Assembly: GCF_963924675.1 (NCBI RefSeq)
Contig: NC_089220.1
Span: forward strand, 171,602,761-171,666,760
Source of the DNA: Phocoena phocoena
Taxonomy: Eukaryota; Chordata; Mammalia; Artiodactyla; Phocoenidae
Length of the DNA stretch: 64,000 bases
Direction of reading: 5' to 3'
Shown here: piece by piece, positions 1 through 12,267 of the stretch
How positions within the stretch are numbered: position 1 is the stretch's first letter
Layout: each line of letters begins with the position of its first letter
The notes under the pieces: model-generated
What the model was told of the DNA's origin: nothing
Database searches by the model: none
Seen by the model: only the letters and a program-made list of their open reading frames with translations
Made by a program: the position numbers and the translations under genes

Positions 1-1068
1 CTAATAAGGGGTTAGTATCCAAAATATATAAAGAACTCAGTAGCAAAAAACCAGATATTTAAAAAAATGGGCAAAGAACCTGAGTAGACATTTTTCCAAA
101 GAAGATATATACAAATGGCCAACAGGTACACGGAGGGATGCTCAATATCACTAATCATTAAGGAAATGCAAATCAAGATTACAATGAGATATCACCTCCC
201 ACTGATAAGAATGGCTGTCATCAAAAAGACAAGATATAAAAAATGCTGACAAGGGTGTGTAGAAAAGAGAACTGCTGTGCACTGTTCATGGGACTGTAAG
301 TTGATACAGTTATTCCGGAAAACAGTATGGAGGTTCTTAAAAAAATTTAAAAAGAGAACTGCTATATGATCCAGCAATTCCACTTTGGGTATTTATTGAA
401 GGACATGAAAACACCATCTCAGAGAGGTATCTGCACCCTTTAGTTCACTTCAGCATTATTGACAATAGCTAAGACATGTAAACAGCCTAAAATGTCCATC
501 AATGGATGAATGGATAAAGAAGTTGTGGTAAAAATGTGCATTGAAACACTATTCAGCCATAAAAAAGAAGGAAATCCTGCCACTTATGACAACACGGATG
601 GACCCTGAAGGCATTATGCTAAAAGAAATAATCAGACAGAGAAAGACAGATACTGTAAGATCTGACATGTTGAATCTAAAAACAAAACTCACAGAAAAAG
701 AGGTCAGATTTGCGGTTACCAGTGGCAGTGGGTGGGGGTGGGGTAACTGGATGAAGGTGGTCAAAAGGTACAAACTTCCAGTTGTAAGGTAAGTCACTCC
801 CAGGAGATAATGTACTGCATGAGGACTACAGTTAACACTGCTGTATGGTATATTTGAAGGCTTCTAAGAGTAGCTCCTAGAAGTTCTCCTCATAAGGAAA
901 ATAAAACACTTTTGTTTTGTATCTCTATGAGATGATGGATGTTAACTAAATAACTTATTGTGGCAATCATTTCACATTACATGTAAGTCAGTATTCCATA
1001 CACCTTAAAATTACACAGTGCTGTATGTCAATTATATCTCAAGAATACTGAAAAAACTAATAAAGAAA
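1..1068 (+). mobile_element. L1 LINE, ORF2 C-terminus and 3' UTR (truncated by window edge)
   Basis: The sequence translates, with many stops and shifts, as the last part of L1 ORF2 (a stretch like 'SKIYKELSSKKPD', then the region before the stop). It is followed by the familiar L1 3' UTR wording: 'atggatgaatggataaag', 'aaaagaaataatcagacag', and a tail with 'tgtatgtcaattatatctc'. It runs in from the left edge, so its 5' limit is unknown. The open frame at 541-792 is L1 3' UTR read by chance, not a gene. Divergence is high and no intact ORF2 remains. Confidence 0.85.
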
Positions 1069-1460
1069 ATGTATACATACAGTAGAATATTATTCAGTCT
1101 TAGAGGAGAAGTGACGTTGGTGACAACATGGATGGACCTGGAGAACATTATATGAGTGAAATAAGCCAGACACAGAAAGACAGATACTGTATGATCTCAC
1201 TTATATGTGGAATCTAAAATAGTCAAACCCATAGAAGCAGAGAGTAGAATGATTGTTGCAGTAGCTAGGAGTAGGGGTCAGTGGGGAGCTGATGGTCAAA
1301 GTACACAAAATTTCAGTAATGCAAGATAAGTAAGTTCTGGAGCTACTATAGAGCACAGTGCCTATAGCTAACAATACTGTGTTGTATACTTAAAATTTGC
1401 TAAGAGAATAGATTTTATGTTAAGTGGTTCTTACCACACACAAAAAATAAATGCGGGCAG
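1069..1460 (+). mobile_element. L1 LINE 3' end, left half, interrupted at ~1460
   Basis: A second L1 3' part starts near 'cagtagaatattattcag' and carries the target-site wording 'acaacatggatggacctgg', 'gaaataagccagacac' and 'atatgtggaatctaaaa'. It stops abruptly near 'caaaaaataaatgcgggcag'. Its expected downstream part (a tail ending in wording like 'ccaatcataactcaataa') is found at 2797-2960, beyond another L1. It is therefore one element split by a later insertion. It has no coding capacity. Confidence 0.75.
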
Positions 1461-2796
1461 CTGTGACAAAGGAGACATGAAAATAAAATGGAGAAAAGAC
1501 AGCCGCTTCAGTAAGTGGCGCTGGGAAACTGGACAGCTACATGTAAAAGAATGAAATTAGAACACTCCCTAACACCAGACACAAAAATAAACTCAAAATG
1601 GATTAAAGACCTAAATGTAAGACCAGACACTATCAAACTCTTAGAGGAAAACACAGGCAGAACACTCTATGACAGAAATCACAGCAAGATCCTTTTTGAC
1701 CCACCTCCTAGAGAAATGGAAATAAAAACAAAAATAAACAAATGGGACCTAATGAAACTTAAAAGCATTTGTACAGCAAAGGAAACCATAAACAAGACGA
1801 AAATACAACCCTCAGAATGGGAGAAAATATTTGCAAATGATGCAACTGACAAAGGATTAATCTCCAAAATTTACAAGCAGCTCATGCAGCTCAATAACAA
1901 AAAAAACAAACAACCCCATCCAAAAATGGGCAGAAGACCTAAATAGACATTTCTCCAAAGAAGATATACAGATTGCCAACAAACACACGAAAGGATGCTC
2001 AACATCACTAATCATTAGAGAAATGCAAATCAAAACTACAATGAGGTACCACCTCACAGTAGTCAGAATGGCCATCATCAAAAAATCTACAAACAATAAG
2101 TGCTGGAGAGTGTGTGGAGAAAAGGGAACACTCTTGCACTGCTGGTGGGAATGTAAATTGATACAGCCACTATGGAGAACAGTGTGGAGGTTCCTTAAAA
2201 AACTAAAAATAGAACTACCATACGACCCAGCAATCCCATTACTGGCATGTAGCCAGAGAAAACCATAATTCAAAAAGACACATGCACCCCAATGTTCACT
2301 GCAGCACTATTTAAAATAGCTAGATCATGCAAGCGACTTAAATGTCCATCAACAGACGAATGGATAAAGAAGATGCGGTACATATATACAATGGAATATT
2401 ACTCAGCTATAAAAAGGAACAAAATTGGGTCATTTGTAGAGACGTGGATGGACCTAGAGACTGTCATATAGAGTGAAGTAAGTCAGAAAGAGAAAAACAA
2501 ATACTGTATATTAACATATATATGTGGAACCTTGAAAAATGGTACAGATGAATCGGTTTGCAAGGCAGAAATAGAGATACAGACGTAGGGAACCAACGTA
2601 TGGACACCAGGGCGGAAGTGTGGGTGGGATATGAATTGGGCGATTGGGATTGATATATATACACGAATACGTATAAAATAGATAACTAAAGAGAACCTGC
2701 TGTATAGCACAGAGAACTCTACTTCACTTTGCTGTACAGTAGAAACTAACACAACATTGTAAAACAACCATACCCCAAACAAACACAAGAACAACA
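1461..2796 (+). mobile_element. L1 LINE 3' part inserted into an older L1
   Basis: This is the C-terminal region of L1 ORF2 followed by a 3' UTR. The open frame at 1515-1946 (143 codons) contains clear ORF2 wording such as '[18 protein letters not shown]' and '[18 protein letters not shown]'. After a frame change, 2023-2268 continues with '[16 protein letters not shown]' and '[13 protein letters not shown]'. The 3' UTR ends near 'acacaacattgtaaaacaacc'. Similar words flank both ends ('aaataaatgcgggcag' at about 1445-1460 and 'aagataaagggggcag' at about 2799-2814). They look like a diverged target-site duplication. The element is 5'-truncated and frameshifted, so it is dead. Confidence 0.8.
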
Positions 2797-2960
2797 AAAA
2801 GATAAAGGGGGCAGGAGGAAACTTTGGGAGGTGATGAAGGTATTTATGGCGTTGATGGTAGTGATTGTTTCATAAGTGTACACTTATCCCCAAACTCATC
2901 AAGTTGTATACATTAAATGTATATACTACATGCCAATCATAACTCAATAAGGTGTTTTTT
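2797..2960 (+). mobile_element. L1 LINE 3' tail, right half of the element at 1069-1460
   Basis: The wording 'ttgatggtagtgattgtttc', 'ctcatcaagttgtataca' and 'aatcataactcaataa' is the terminal part of an older L1 3' UTR. It continues logically from 1069-1460 and is separated from it by the inserted L1. It ends at a T-rich run, 'gttttttgttttttttttttt', near 2953-2974. Confidence 0.7.
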
Positions 2961-2974
2961 GTTTTTTTTTTTTA

Positions 2975-4193
2975 AATAGGTGTAGCTGGGACTACAGTTA
3001 TCTAAAGGCTTAACTAGGGGTGAGGGATCAACTCCCCATTTCATGCACATGCCTGCTGACAAGAGGCCTTAGCTTCTCACTGGCTCTTCACAGAGACCTG
3101 AGTTCCTTGCCACATGGATCTTTCCACAGGGCTGCCAGAGTGCCCTTATGACATGAAAGTTGATTTCCCCTAGAGTGAGTGATCCCAGAGAGAGGGCAGG
3201 GGGCAGGGAGGAGAAAGTGAGAGAGAGAGCACAAGGCAGAAGTTAACAATGTTTCTTATGACTTGGGCGAAGAAGTGACGTTCTCTCACTTCCACCATGT
3301 TCTAGTGTTCGCTTTGATATGAGGAGGGCATGTCCACAAGAGTGAATCCCAGGAGGCAGGGATCATGAGGTATCATCTTGGAGACTGGTTAACACAAGAG
3401 GTTATAGCAATACTTTAAGCCAGAAATGATGAGGGCCTTTAACAATAGGAATTGCAGTGGAGGAAGGAAGTAGAGAATGAATTGATAAATATTGAAGGCA
3501 CAGTATTAATAGACCTTGGTGACTAGGAAGGTATGGGAGAGAGAAAAGGAAGAATGAGAGACAACCTCAAATTCTAGCTTGCGTGCCTGAGTAGAAGGTA
3601 GTACCTCAAAGTCAGGAGAAAGGAGTTTCAGTGGGAAAACGTTTGTTCTTATTCCTTGTCACCTCTATCAAAGGCTGTTCTGAACAGGTCTTGCTCTCTT
3701 CAACCCTCATCATGTTCTAAGGGCATCTCATTCTCAGCTTGCAACACGGTCTTCTTTCTTAGAGGATATTAAGACAATTTGATGTTGAATCACATCAACT
3801 CTCAATCTCACCATCTCAAGATAACATGATTTTCTGGTTCCAAGACTCATTTTCTTTTTTTCCCCCCAAGTTTAACATATCTGAAACTGGTATATGTGTT
3901 CCAATCAATTATATTTTAGATTCAATGAAATATGGCATATTGGTAACTTCATTTTTTTTCATGCTTTCTTTTTTCCTCAAAGGAAGACAGAAAGAGCCTT
4001 CTTTAAAAAGCAAACAACAAATGCTTGATTATTTACCAGAGCCCTAGTGTCTTGGGACAGTCGATTTTTAACTCCTTTATTTCAGTTTGCCTTCTGGATA
4101 GCCCAGCTTCACCATCAGGATCCATGCATCAAGAAAATGCATTGAGAAGAGAGGCATGAGTGAAGTCAAATTGTGAAGGTTTATTTAGATTTT
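2975..4193. other. Non-genic; probable old interspersed repeat at ~2985-3400, rest unassigned
   Basis: The first ~400 bases include phrases such as 'gctgccagagtgccctta', 'ccagagagagggcagg' and a stretch about 'tctcacttccaccatgttc'. These resemble a common mammalian medium-copy repeat whose family I cannot name with confidence. The remainder shows no gene. The open frame at 3826-4047 has no recognisable domain and lies in T-rich DNA. Confidence 0.4.
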
Positions 4194-4207
4194 CCCAAAC
4201 CACTCTT

Positions 4208-4530
4208 TTTTTAAAGATTAATTAATCCATTAATTAATTTATCTTTGGCTGTGTTGGGTCTTCGTTGCTGCGTGCAGGCTTTCTCTAGTTGTGGCGAGCG
4301 AGGGCTACTGTTCATTGCGGTGCGCGGGCTTCTCATTGCGGTGGCTTCTCTTGTTGCGGAGCACGGGCTCTATGCACGTGTGCTTCAGTAGTTGTGGCAC
4401 ATGGGCTCAGTAGTTGTGGCACACGGGCTGAGTTGCTCCACTGCACGTAGGATCTTCCCGGACCAGGGTTCTAATCCATGTCCCCTGCACTGGCAGGCAG
4501 ATTCTTAACCATTGTGCCACGAGCGAAGTC
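4208..4530 (-). mobile_element. Older CHR-type SINE with 14-bp target duplication
   Basis: Read on the minus strand, this is a tRNA-derived SINE: a head with 'cacaatggttaagaatctg', an internal B-box-like part, and a long tRNA-unrelated body with 'gagaagccaccgcaatgag' and 'gcagcaacgaagacccaac'. It ends in an A/T-rich tail. It is flanked by the perfect direct repeat 'cccaaaccactctt' at 4194-4207 and 4531-4544, so the insertion boundaries are firm. This longer form is older than the ~200-bp SINEs elsewhere in the window. Confidence 0.9.
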
Positions 4531-4544
4531 CCCAAACCACTCTT

Positions 4545-6827
4545 AAGTCCCTAACAATTCCTGTGGTGTTTACACTCTATGTTTAAGCCAGTATATGGTT
4601 GTTGGAAGTCTTCTCCTTCAAGATAATGATGGGTATATTCCCATCAAAACACTGTTCCAATCAAAACATTTTTCAAGTGTTGGGTGCTTGCCTGGAAGAA
4701 AAAAAAAAAAAAAAGACAGAGTACAAAGGAAGGATATTTGATCCTTGACAACCAGGGCAGACAGTCCAGACCTCCAGCTGTGCTCTCAGCTGGCTGTCTT
4801 ATTCTTTCGGCCTGAGGCATCTTTTGTATCTTGTAAGAATGGAGAGACCTAGCAAGGACACCTCACTGTCCAATTACACCTAATAGAGCAGGAACCATGA
4901 TCTAAACTTACAAATCATTTTTGGATGGGAGGAAACATTAATGGATTTTCATCAACTTAAGAGATAAAATTGCAATGCCTCTTCTGCAGGTTTCGTTTGT
5001 TTGTTTGACTGAAACATCAAATAATCCTAGCTAGAAGTACCTTCTTTTGAAACTGGGATATGGACCCTGCATGGTTCTGTAGGCTTCTAACTAACACCAA
5101 GGTCTTGTTAAACAAATTTTTTATGTGGTGGATTTCTCTATCAGATTCTTTTTTTGCAGTAAAATTTCTGAAAAATATTTTATATTTATTTTTTCCTAAA
5201 TGACTATGAGAAACCATGATTGGGCTTTTCTAGCTTAGGATGTACTCCTTTGGGAAAAAGGTCCTTATTAATCTTGATACTGTTCCTTCTCTGCTCCATC
5301 CAGAGTTTCTTCCACCTCCTTTGTATCCAATCTCTTCTTTGAGTTTCTTCCATTCTTGTAATAAAATCTCCATGTCTCTGCTCTCCATGAACAAAAGAAA
5401 ATCCTTCCCTGGATGCTGCCACTTCTTTTATGATGATCTAATTCATTTTCCCCCTTTGCTTTCCTAAATTCTTTTAAAAATGATGTAATCCAACTACTTT
5501 CCTTTCTCTTCTCAAGCCCTTTGTAATTGGGCTTCTGCCCCAGTGGTTTGTTGAAACCGTTCTCTCGAAAATCTTGAGTTGCTAAGTTGTTAGTTTCTTC
5601 ATTTTGTGGGTGATGTTGAAAAACTCATCTCAGTTCTAACTTAGAAGGAAGTTGTCTCATTAGTAATATGGAGAGATGCCCTTATCTGAATGAGGGCAGG
5701 GAGCTTGCTTAGATGATACTCTCTTACTCCATTTTATTTTTCACCTCCTCTGAAGCTTTCATTTAGCCATGGACACCCTAAGATCTCTTAGTGAATTCCT
5801 CTGACATCATCAATACATCATGATCACACAGATGCTTTCGTGAAGGTTGATGGTGTGTTCAGTACTGCATGGGGAATACTGGTAGACCTCATTCTCTGTT
5901 TAGTAGAAGCACTCACAAGATAAGATAGAGAAATCATAGGATTCTGCAGGAGAGGTTGCAGACAAAGCAGAGATGTCTATGCCTTTTCCATGTCTAGGGA
6001 TGGTCAAACATCACGAGAGATAAGCCTCTCAGATAAAGAAATCTGCTTTTATGAATAGCCCCCGAGGATGGACACAGCCATCTGCCACAGAACAGGCACA
6101 TCCTGGGGAGCTGCTCCAGGTCAATAGTCGGGAAGTATTTTTTTCCACTAGAATGAACCTCATGTGGAAGTCTCCTCTGAAATATGAGCCCAAGACACAT
6201 TGAGTGTCATCTGCAAGTGACAAAAATTATATCTGCTTATTAGCAGGGTTAATGGGCACCTTTCAGCAGGTCTCATTTTTAAATTGAGTTTTCTCAGGCA
6301 TGAATGAAAGGGCTTTGAAATTTAATCAGGCAAATAAAAGTTACACGCCCTCTCCCTATGATAACTGCGTGGACCCAACAGAAACGTCATAAGCAAACTA
6401 TGTGTTGGTGATTTCAGCAACTTTCCACAGAGACTGCTAGGAAACCACAAATGGACTTTAGCTATCAGATCGACATTTCATGGGTGGTCTCCCGCGCTAA
6501 CCCCAAGCAGTTCACAGACAGCCACATATTTTGATTTGCTTCCTCTAAGGAGGTACTACATTATATGATGAGACGGCATTAAGACAGTGCAACACTCTTC
6601 CTTCTGGAGGGACTGGTAGCCACTGTCTCCTGTGTGGATGAGAGACTGTGACAAGTATGGAGATGAAAGGAAACCTGCCTGGGGTATCCAGGTGGAGTTT
6701 TCTGGCTGATGCTTGGGTGGATGGGTTTTTATAACACAGATGAATCGAGATTTTTTTTTTTCCCCTAATTCACTCATGGGCAAGTAGAGAAGAATGGGAC
6801 TAGACAAATTTCTTCTTCCCCCCCGCC
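4545..6827. other. Non-genic, unassigned AT-rich DNA
   Basis: There is a poly-A run at about 4690-4714 and scattered short open frames on both strands (for example 5204-5422 minus and 5240-5467 plus, which overlap each other). None has a recognisable domain, splice context or conserved motif. I see no RNA gene or clear repeat family here. Confidence 0.5.
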
Positions 6828-8552
6828 TTTTTTTCTTTTTTGTTGTGGTAAGAACACTGAACATGAGACATACCCACTTAACAAATTTTTAAATGCATGG
6901 TATAACACTGTTAGATCTAGGCTCAGTGTTGTACAGGAGATCTCTAGAACTTAGTCATTTTGCATAACTGGAAGTTTAAATTTTATCCCTGTTGAAAAGC
7001 AGCTCCCCATCTCCTCCTCCCTGTATGCCCAGGCAACTACCATTTTACTCTTTGTTCCTACCAGTTTGAGTATTTTGAATACCTCACAGAAGTGGAATTA
7101 AGCAATGTTTGTCCTTCTGTTACTGGTTTATTTCACGTAGCATAATGTCCTCCAGGTTCATCCACATTATTGCACATGGCAGGGTTTCCTTCCTTTTTAA
7201 GGCTGAATAATATTCCACCGTATGCGTATGCCACATTTTCTTAATCCATTCATCGGTAAATGCACATACTGCTTCCAAATCTTGGCTACTATGAATAATG
7301 AAGCAATGAACATAGGAATGCACATAAGTCTTCAACATCCTGATTTTATTTCTTTTGGACATATATCCAGAAGAGGGCTTGCTGGATCATGGGGTAGTTC
7401 TACTTTTAATTTTTTTTTGAGGAACCTCCATACTGCTATCCATAACAGCTACTGCATTCTACATTCCCACCAGTGATGTACAAGGGTTCCAAATTCTCCA
7501 CATCCTTGTCAAGATTTAGTATCATTTTTCTCATATAATAGAAATGCTAACAAGTGTGAGGTGATTTCTCACTGTAGCTTTGATTTACACTTCTCTGATT
7601 AGAGATGTTGAACATCTTTCCACATACCTGATATACCCATTGGTCATTTACATGTTTTCTCTGGAGAAATATCTATTTAAATCCTTTGCCTATTTTTTTA
7701 ATCAGGTTGTTATTATTACGATTATCATTATTTTGCTATTGAGTTTTAGGTCTTTATTATAAATTAACCGCTTAACAGACACATGGTTTACAAATATTTT
7801 CTCCCATCGTGTAGGTTGTCTCTTCATTTTGTTGATTGTTTCCTTTGCTGTGCAGAAGCTTTATAGTTTGATGTAGTCCCACTTGTCTAGTTTTGCTTTT
7901 GTTGCCTGCGCTTCTGGTGTCATATCCAGAAAGTCACTGCTAAAGACAATGTTATGAAGATTTTCCCCTGTTTTCTTCTAGGATTTTTATAGTTTCAGGT
8001 GTTAAAGTCTTTAACTAATTTTGAGTTGATTTTTGTGTACTGTGCTAGATAAGGGTCCAACTGCATTCTTTTATATGTGGATATATATAGTTTTATATAC
8101 ATATATATATTTTTTTCAACACTATTTTTTGAAGAGACTATCCTATCTCCATTTGGCTATATATATGTGAGTTTATTTCTGGGCTACCTATTCTGCTCCA
8201 CTGCTATATATGTCTGTTACTGTGCCAGCACCAAACTGTTTTAATTCCTGTTGTTTTGTGATTTATTTTGAGGCGAGGAAGTGCGATGCCTCCATCTTTG
8301 TTGTTCTTTCTCAAGATGGCTTTGGCTATCTGGGGTATTTTTTGGTTCCATCTGAATTTTACAATTGTTTTTGCTATTTCTGTAAAAAATACCATTTGAT
8401 TTTAATAAGGATTGCCCTGAATCTGTAGACTGTGTTGGAAAGTATAGCTATTTTCACAATATTAGATCTTCCAGTGCATGACCATGGGATGTCTTTCTAT
8501 TTATTTGTATCTTTAATTCCTTTTATCAATATTTTGTAGTTTTCAGTGCACA
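6828..8552 (-). mobile_element. Old L1 LINE, ORF2 C-terminal half and 3' UTR
   Basis: On the minus strand this is a 5'-truncated L1. The 3' UTR end begins at the T-rich run near 6828 ('gttgtggtaagaacact'). ORF2 remnants follow, including a tract at 7120-7362 with 'KKMWHTHTVEYYSALKRKE' and one at 8204-8395 with '[17 protein letters not shown]', the latter typical of the ORF2 C-terminal domain. Phrases such as 'ctgtgcagaagctttatag' and 'tggatcatggggtag' are standard L1 words. Frameshifts and stops are frequent. The plus-strand frames at 7222-7476 and 8210-8428 are shadows. Confidence 0.9.
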
Positions 8553-8979
8553 AGTCTAGGAATGACATTCAAGTTTCATAACTAAATCCAATGTTTCCTT
8601 TTCATGAAGTCACTACTTTCTGAACTAGGGCTCACATTCTTATATAAAATCAATTTGGCTGCTTTTAAGTAAAGAACTTTTATGAATTGAGTACTTCCTA
8701 TACAACTATCAGTTATGCCAGTTTTCTCACATGTCTAGTAGATATCCTTTATCACATATTCTTGTCAAAATTTTGACATGAATTTTATACACAAGCCATG
8801 CAAACACATATTATCTCTCTAAACACCTGCCTGGCCCCTTTATGCTAGAAACTAAATTTCTTGAGAAACTGCTTCTGAATTATCTTGCACTTAGACAGTC
8901 ATAATATTAATGGATGCTCACTAAACATGAGCTGATTATACTCTTTGCTTTGCATTCTTTATTAGGATTACTTTACCTT
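8553..8979. other. Non-genic, unassigned
   Basis: AT-rich sequence between an L1 and a SINE. No gene, RNA or repeat is recognised. Confidence 0.5.
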
Positions 8980-8990
8980 GAAAGAAATCT

Positions 8991-9197
8991 TTTTTTTTTT
9001 TTTTGGCGGTATGTGGGCCTGTCACTGTTGTGGCATCTCCCGTTGCGGAGCACAGGCTCTGGACACGCAGGCTCAGCGGCCATGGCTCACTGGCCCAGCC
9101 ACTCTGCGGCATGTGGGATCCTCCCGGACCGGGGCACGAACCCGTGTCCCCTGCATCGGCAGGCGGACTCTCAACCACTGCGCCACCAGGGAAGCCC
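8991..9197 (-). mobile_element. Young short CHR-type SINE
   Basis: This is a ~200-bp tRNA-derived SINE in reverse: T-run, 'ggcggtatgtgggcctg', body, then 'ccaccagggaagccc'. The direct repeat 'gaaagaaatct' flanks it at 8980-8990 and 9198-9208. The plus-strand open frames across it (about 80-105 codons) recur in every copy of this SINE and are not genes. Confidence 0.93.
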
Positions 9198-9210
9198 GAA
9201 AGAAATCTTT

Positions 9211-9825
9211 TTAAAAACAAACCATTATTAGGTCAATGTGTCCATTACATATGACCCTATTGATACCCTTGGGACACAGAAAAACGTATAGAGGCTTTGG
9301 TTTGTACAATTATTAAGATCTTGCCTATGCCTTTGACAATAGAGCATAAGACTTTTTCTTTTGAAAGCAAAAAATAAACAAACCAACAAAAAGCCCAAAA
9401 ACCTAATAATCCCCGACAATCATGTTAACCAATACAATAAGGCTTAGTGCAAAAAAAAAAAAAAAAAAAAAAAATACAAAATAGTAGCCAGGATGATGAG
9501 TTTGGTAAGTACTGGAGTTATATCATGATGTATGGTCTTTGATTCAAACTTCAGAGAATCTGTTAAGAAGGAAAATATAGATGTAGGATTCCAGAAGGCC
9601 TGAACAATCTTAAACTGTTAAGTTCCTTTGAAAAATGATCTCAGCACAGCTGAGCTGTACAGTGAAAGCAAGATGATTTACGTCGAAATAAATTCCTGGG
9701 CGCCATTTCTGAAGACCCAGAGGGCTCTGCAGGTTGCATATTAGTGGACTTATATCTAATTTTAGGGACCAGGACATTTCTGTTCACGTCATCATTTTTC
9801 TTACTCTACCAAAGGAGATCAAAAT
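9211..9825. other. Non-genic, contains a 24-base poly-A run
   Basis: The A-run at about 9451-9474 is followed by unassigned sequence. It may be the tail of a degraded retrotransposon, but no body is recognisable upstream. Confidence 0.4.
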
Positions 9826-9836
9826 AAGTGTCATTT

Positions 9837-10039
9837 GGGGCTTCCCTGGTGGCGCAGTGGTTGAGAGTCCGCCTGCCGATGCAGGGGACACGGGTTCGTG
9901 CCCCGGTCTGGGAAGATCCCACGTGCCGCGGAGCAGCTGGGCCCGTGAGCCATGGCCGCTGGGCCTGCACGTCTGGAGCCTGTGCTCCGCAACGGGAGAG
10001 GCCACAACAGTGAGAGGCCCGGGTACCGCAAAAAAAAAA
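9837..10039 (+). mobile_element. Young short CHR-type SINE
   Basis: Plus-strand copy: head 'ggggcttccctggtggcgca', an internal B-box-like 'gggttcgtgccc', end 'gggtaccgc' and an A-tail. Target duplication: 'aagtgtcattt' at 9826-9836 against 'aagtgccattt' at 10040-10050 (one mismatch). It faces the copy at 8991-9197 about 640 bases upstream. Confidence 0.93.
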
Positions 10040-10050
10040 AAGTGCCATTT

Positions 10051-11663
10051 ACTGAGAACTAACTGGTAGCTTCCCCAGGTTGCAATGTTTTAATTAGAGA
10101 GATAGAAAGAAAAGGTCACATTCGGCCGTTCATTAAAGGAAGTCCTTTATAAAACCCTTCTAAAAACATGAGACAGAGAAACAAAATGTGTAAAAAAATC
10201 GGAAAAAAGACTGTAAGCAATGGATGGATTTCTTTTTTTTGTAAATAACTTTAGAGGAAATTAGCACATTTTGAAACTGGATTTACTCTTACTATATAGA
10301 AAAGCATCAAAACCTTGTGGAAATACCTAGATTGATAAATAGGGTACAAAAGCTGACCCCTTTATAGTTTGAAACATTTACTTCTATTGCTTTTCTTTTC
10401 TTTTCTTTTCCAGTTTTTTCATCACTGCATTCCTACTCAAAAGAACTCTGCATAAAAGTATTTAAAGCCATGTAGTTTACAAGGAGAAATGCATTATTTT
10501 GATATCTGAATTTCTCAAAGGCACTAACTAACTGTATTTTAGTTGTATGATTTGAATTATGGCAACAAAAGTGACTGGAACTGTAAAGAAACATTTTCTT
10601 AGAAAATATTTTGCACAAGAATTCACTTTATAAGTACAATTTATAGAAATTTTATAAAAATAATAAATTTTCACTTGTAAGAAATTCCCAACTCAGTGTT
10701 CATAATGCACCTGCTAAATTTTTTAACCACAGATATGAATGTCTATAAAAAAAGGAAATAATTATCTTGTGACATCTATGAAGAAAGGTCAGAAAATTTT
10801 ACATTCTCTCAGACACTCAGTGAAAAGTAAAGCAAATTAAAAAGAACAATTGACCTTTTCTTTTTCTACCCTCTCTTGCAAATATAGAACACCATGTCAA
10901 TCTTAGTTCAATAAGCAGCATAAAAATCCAAGCAAGTAAACAAAGAAATGAATTGTTCTGTTCAGCTGGTCTCCTTAGACTGTAGCCCTATAGGCTCTGG
11001 GTGTTTTGGACAAGAAGCCAGCCCTGCTTTGCCTCTCTGTCTAATTTTACGGAGAACTAGGACAATGGTAACATGTCATCATTGAGGGCATGCAGTGCAA
11101 GATTTATCTTCCTGTATTCAAACAAATCATTCGATTTATCTTTTTTGGTATCATAGGTCTTCATTGAGTCAAATAAACCACATTTTGTTTACTACCCTGG
11201 AAAGATATAAATGCTAAATACTGTTTAACTTTATTTTATGAGAGTGAATATTATATTCTTCTTTCCAGTGACCTTTTATTGCCTCGTGAATAAAGAAATA
11301 ATTTGCTAGACAGAAACAGCAGCAAGAGAGTGATGGAATTTATGAGCAGCCCAACTCTCCTAAAACCGAGAGATAAACATGATGGTTTCAGAATAGAGAA
11401 CTTTTCTGTACCCCATTCTCAAAACTTTTGCCAACTTTATGTCATACAGTAAATAATGAACAAGGGTTAAAAAGTAGGCAATTCATCAATCTTTTGTAAC
11501 AGAAAAACAAAGTCAAAACCAGAGAGAGATAGGATACTCTGCCAAACTCTTTTAAGCATTTGCTCCTTTAACAAATACCAAAAAAGGAATACAGGAAAAA
11601 AAGGTAAGGAGAGTATTTTCACAAGAGGAAAAAATAGCCTGATAACACCAAAAGGAAAGAATA
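10051..11663. other. Non-genic, unassigned AT-rich DNA
   Basis: A short (ttttc)n tract lies near 10391-10411. I recognise no repeat family or coding segment. The small minus frame at 10433-10618 shows no domain. Confidence 0.45.
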
Positions 11664-11893
11664 CAGTATAGCAGTCAAGACTAGAGCTTCTGGAACTTGA
11701 CAGAACACTTTGTAGTGGTGTAATTCTGAACAGGTCACTTGCTTTCTGAACCTCAGTTTTCCCTGGTATAAGGTAGAGATCATATCAGTTCCTATCCTGT
11801 GATGGTAAGATAATTAAATGACATGAGAGATGTAAAACACCTTACATTGTGCCTAGTACATTTTAAACACTTGATAAATATTAGCTATTATTA
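11664..11893 (+). mobile_element. MIR SINE
   Basis: Diverged MIR: 'aacaggtcacttgctttctg' followed by 'cctcagttttccc', then 'aagataattaaatgac' and 'cacttgataaatattagc'. These follow the usual MIR order (tRNA-like part, core, 3' end). It is an ancient, immobile mammalian SINE. Confidence 0.8.
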
Positions 11894-12267
11894 ATTTTAA
11901 TTCACAGCTGGATTTTCTTACCAGATCCTCATAAATTATGGTCACGTATGTTAAAACTGTGGTCACCTGGCAAACATTTGCAAAACACAGTCCATCGATA
12001 CATTGTCCAATTTCTCTTGAAGTGTTCTGGACAATTTCTTCTGAGATTTCCTGGTATCAGAATCTTGTAGTTTGAGAGAAACTTAAAAACCAAATATTTA
12101 GGGATTCTACTTAAAATGGAGAATGCTGGAAAGAATTTTGCTACCACTCTTACAATAAGAAAAAGATGGCTAATCTACAAAATCCTAGTCTTTCCTGAAT
12201 GCATTAGAGAGCTGAGGTCATAGGGAAAGCCTAAAGGTAATGGTAGAACAGAAACATTAATAAAAAA
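11894..12267. other. Non-genic, unassigned
   Basis: No repeat or gene is recognised. The minus-strand open frame at 11929-12147 has no known motif. Confidence 0.4.

Noticed and set aside
2023..2268. Zinc-finger-like small protein ('[11 protein letters not shown]')
   Set aside because: It is the well-known C-terminal region of L1 ORF2, in a truncated and frameshifted copy.
8914..9254. Overlapping frames of 78-105 codons with phrases like 'CGTRASHCCG' or 'HGSRAQPL' (also at about 9734-10069, 16924-17243, 19479-19819, 21642-21984, 24220-24496, 30547-31103, 43223-43596, 50098-50377)
   Set aside because: They recur wherever the young SINE occurs, in several frames and on both strands. They are translations of the GC-rich SINE body and not genes.
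9838..9915. tRNA gene, suggested by the tRNA-like head with an internal promoter box
   Set aside because: It is the head of a SINE, with a SINE body and A-tail after it and a target duplication around it. No cloverleaf was supportable.
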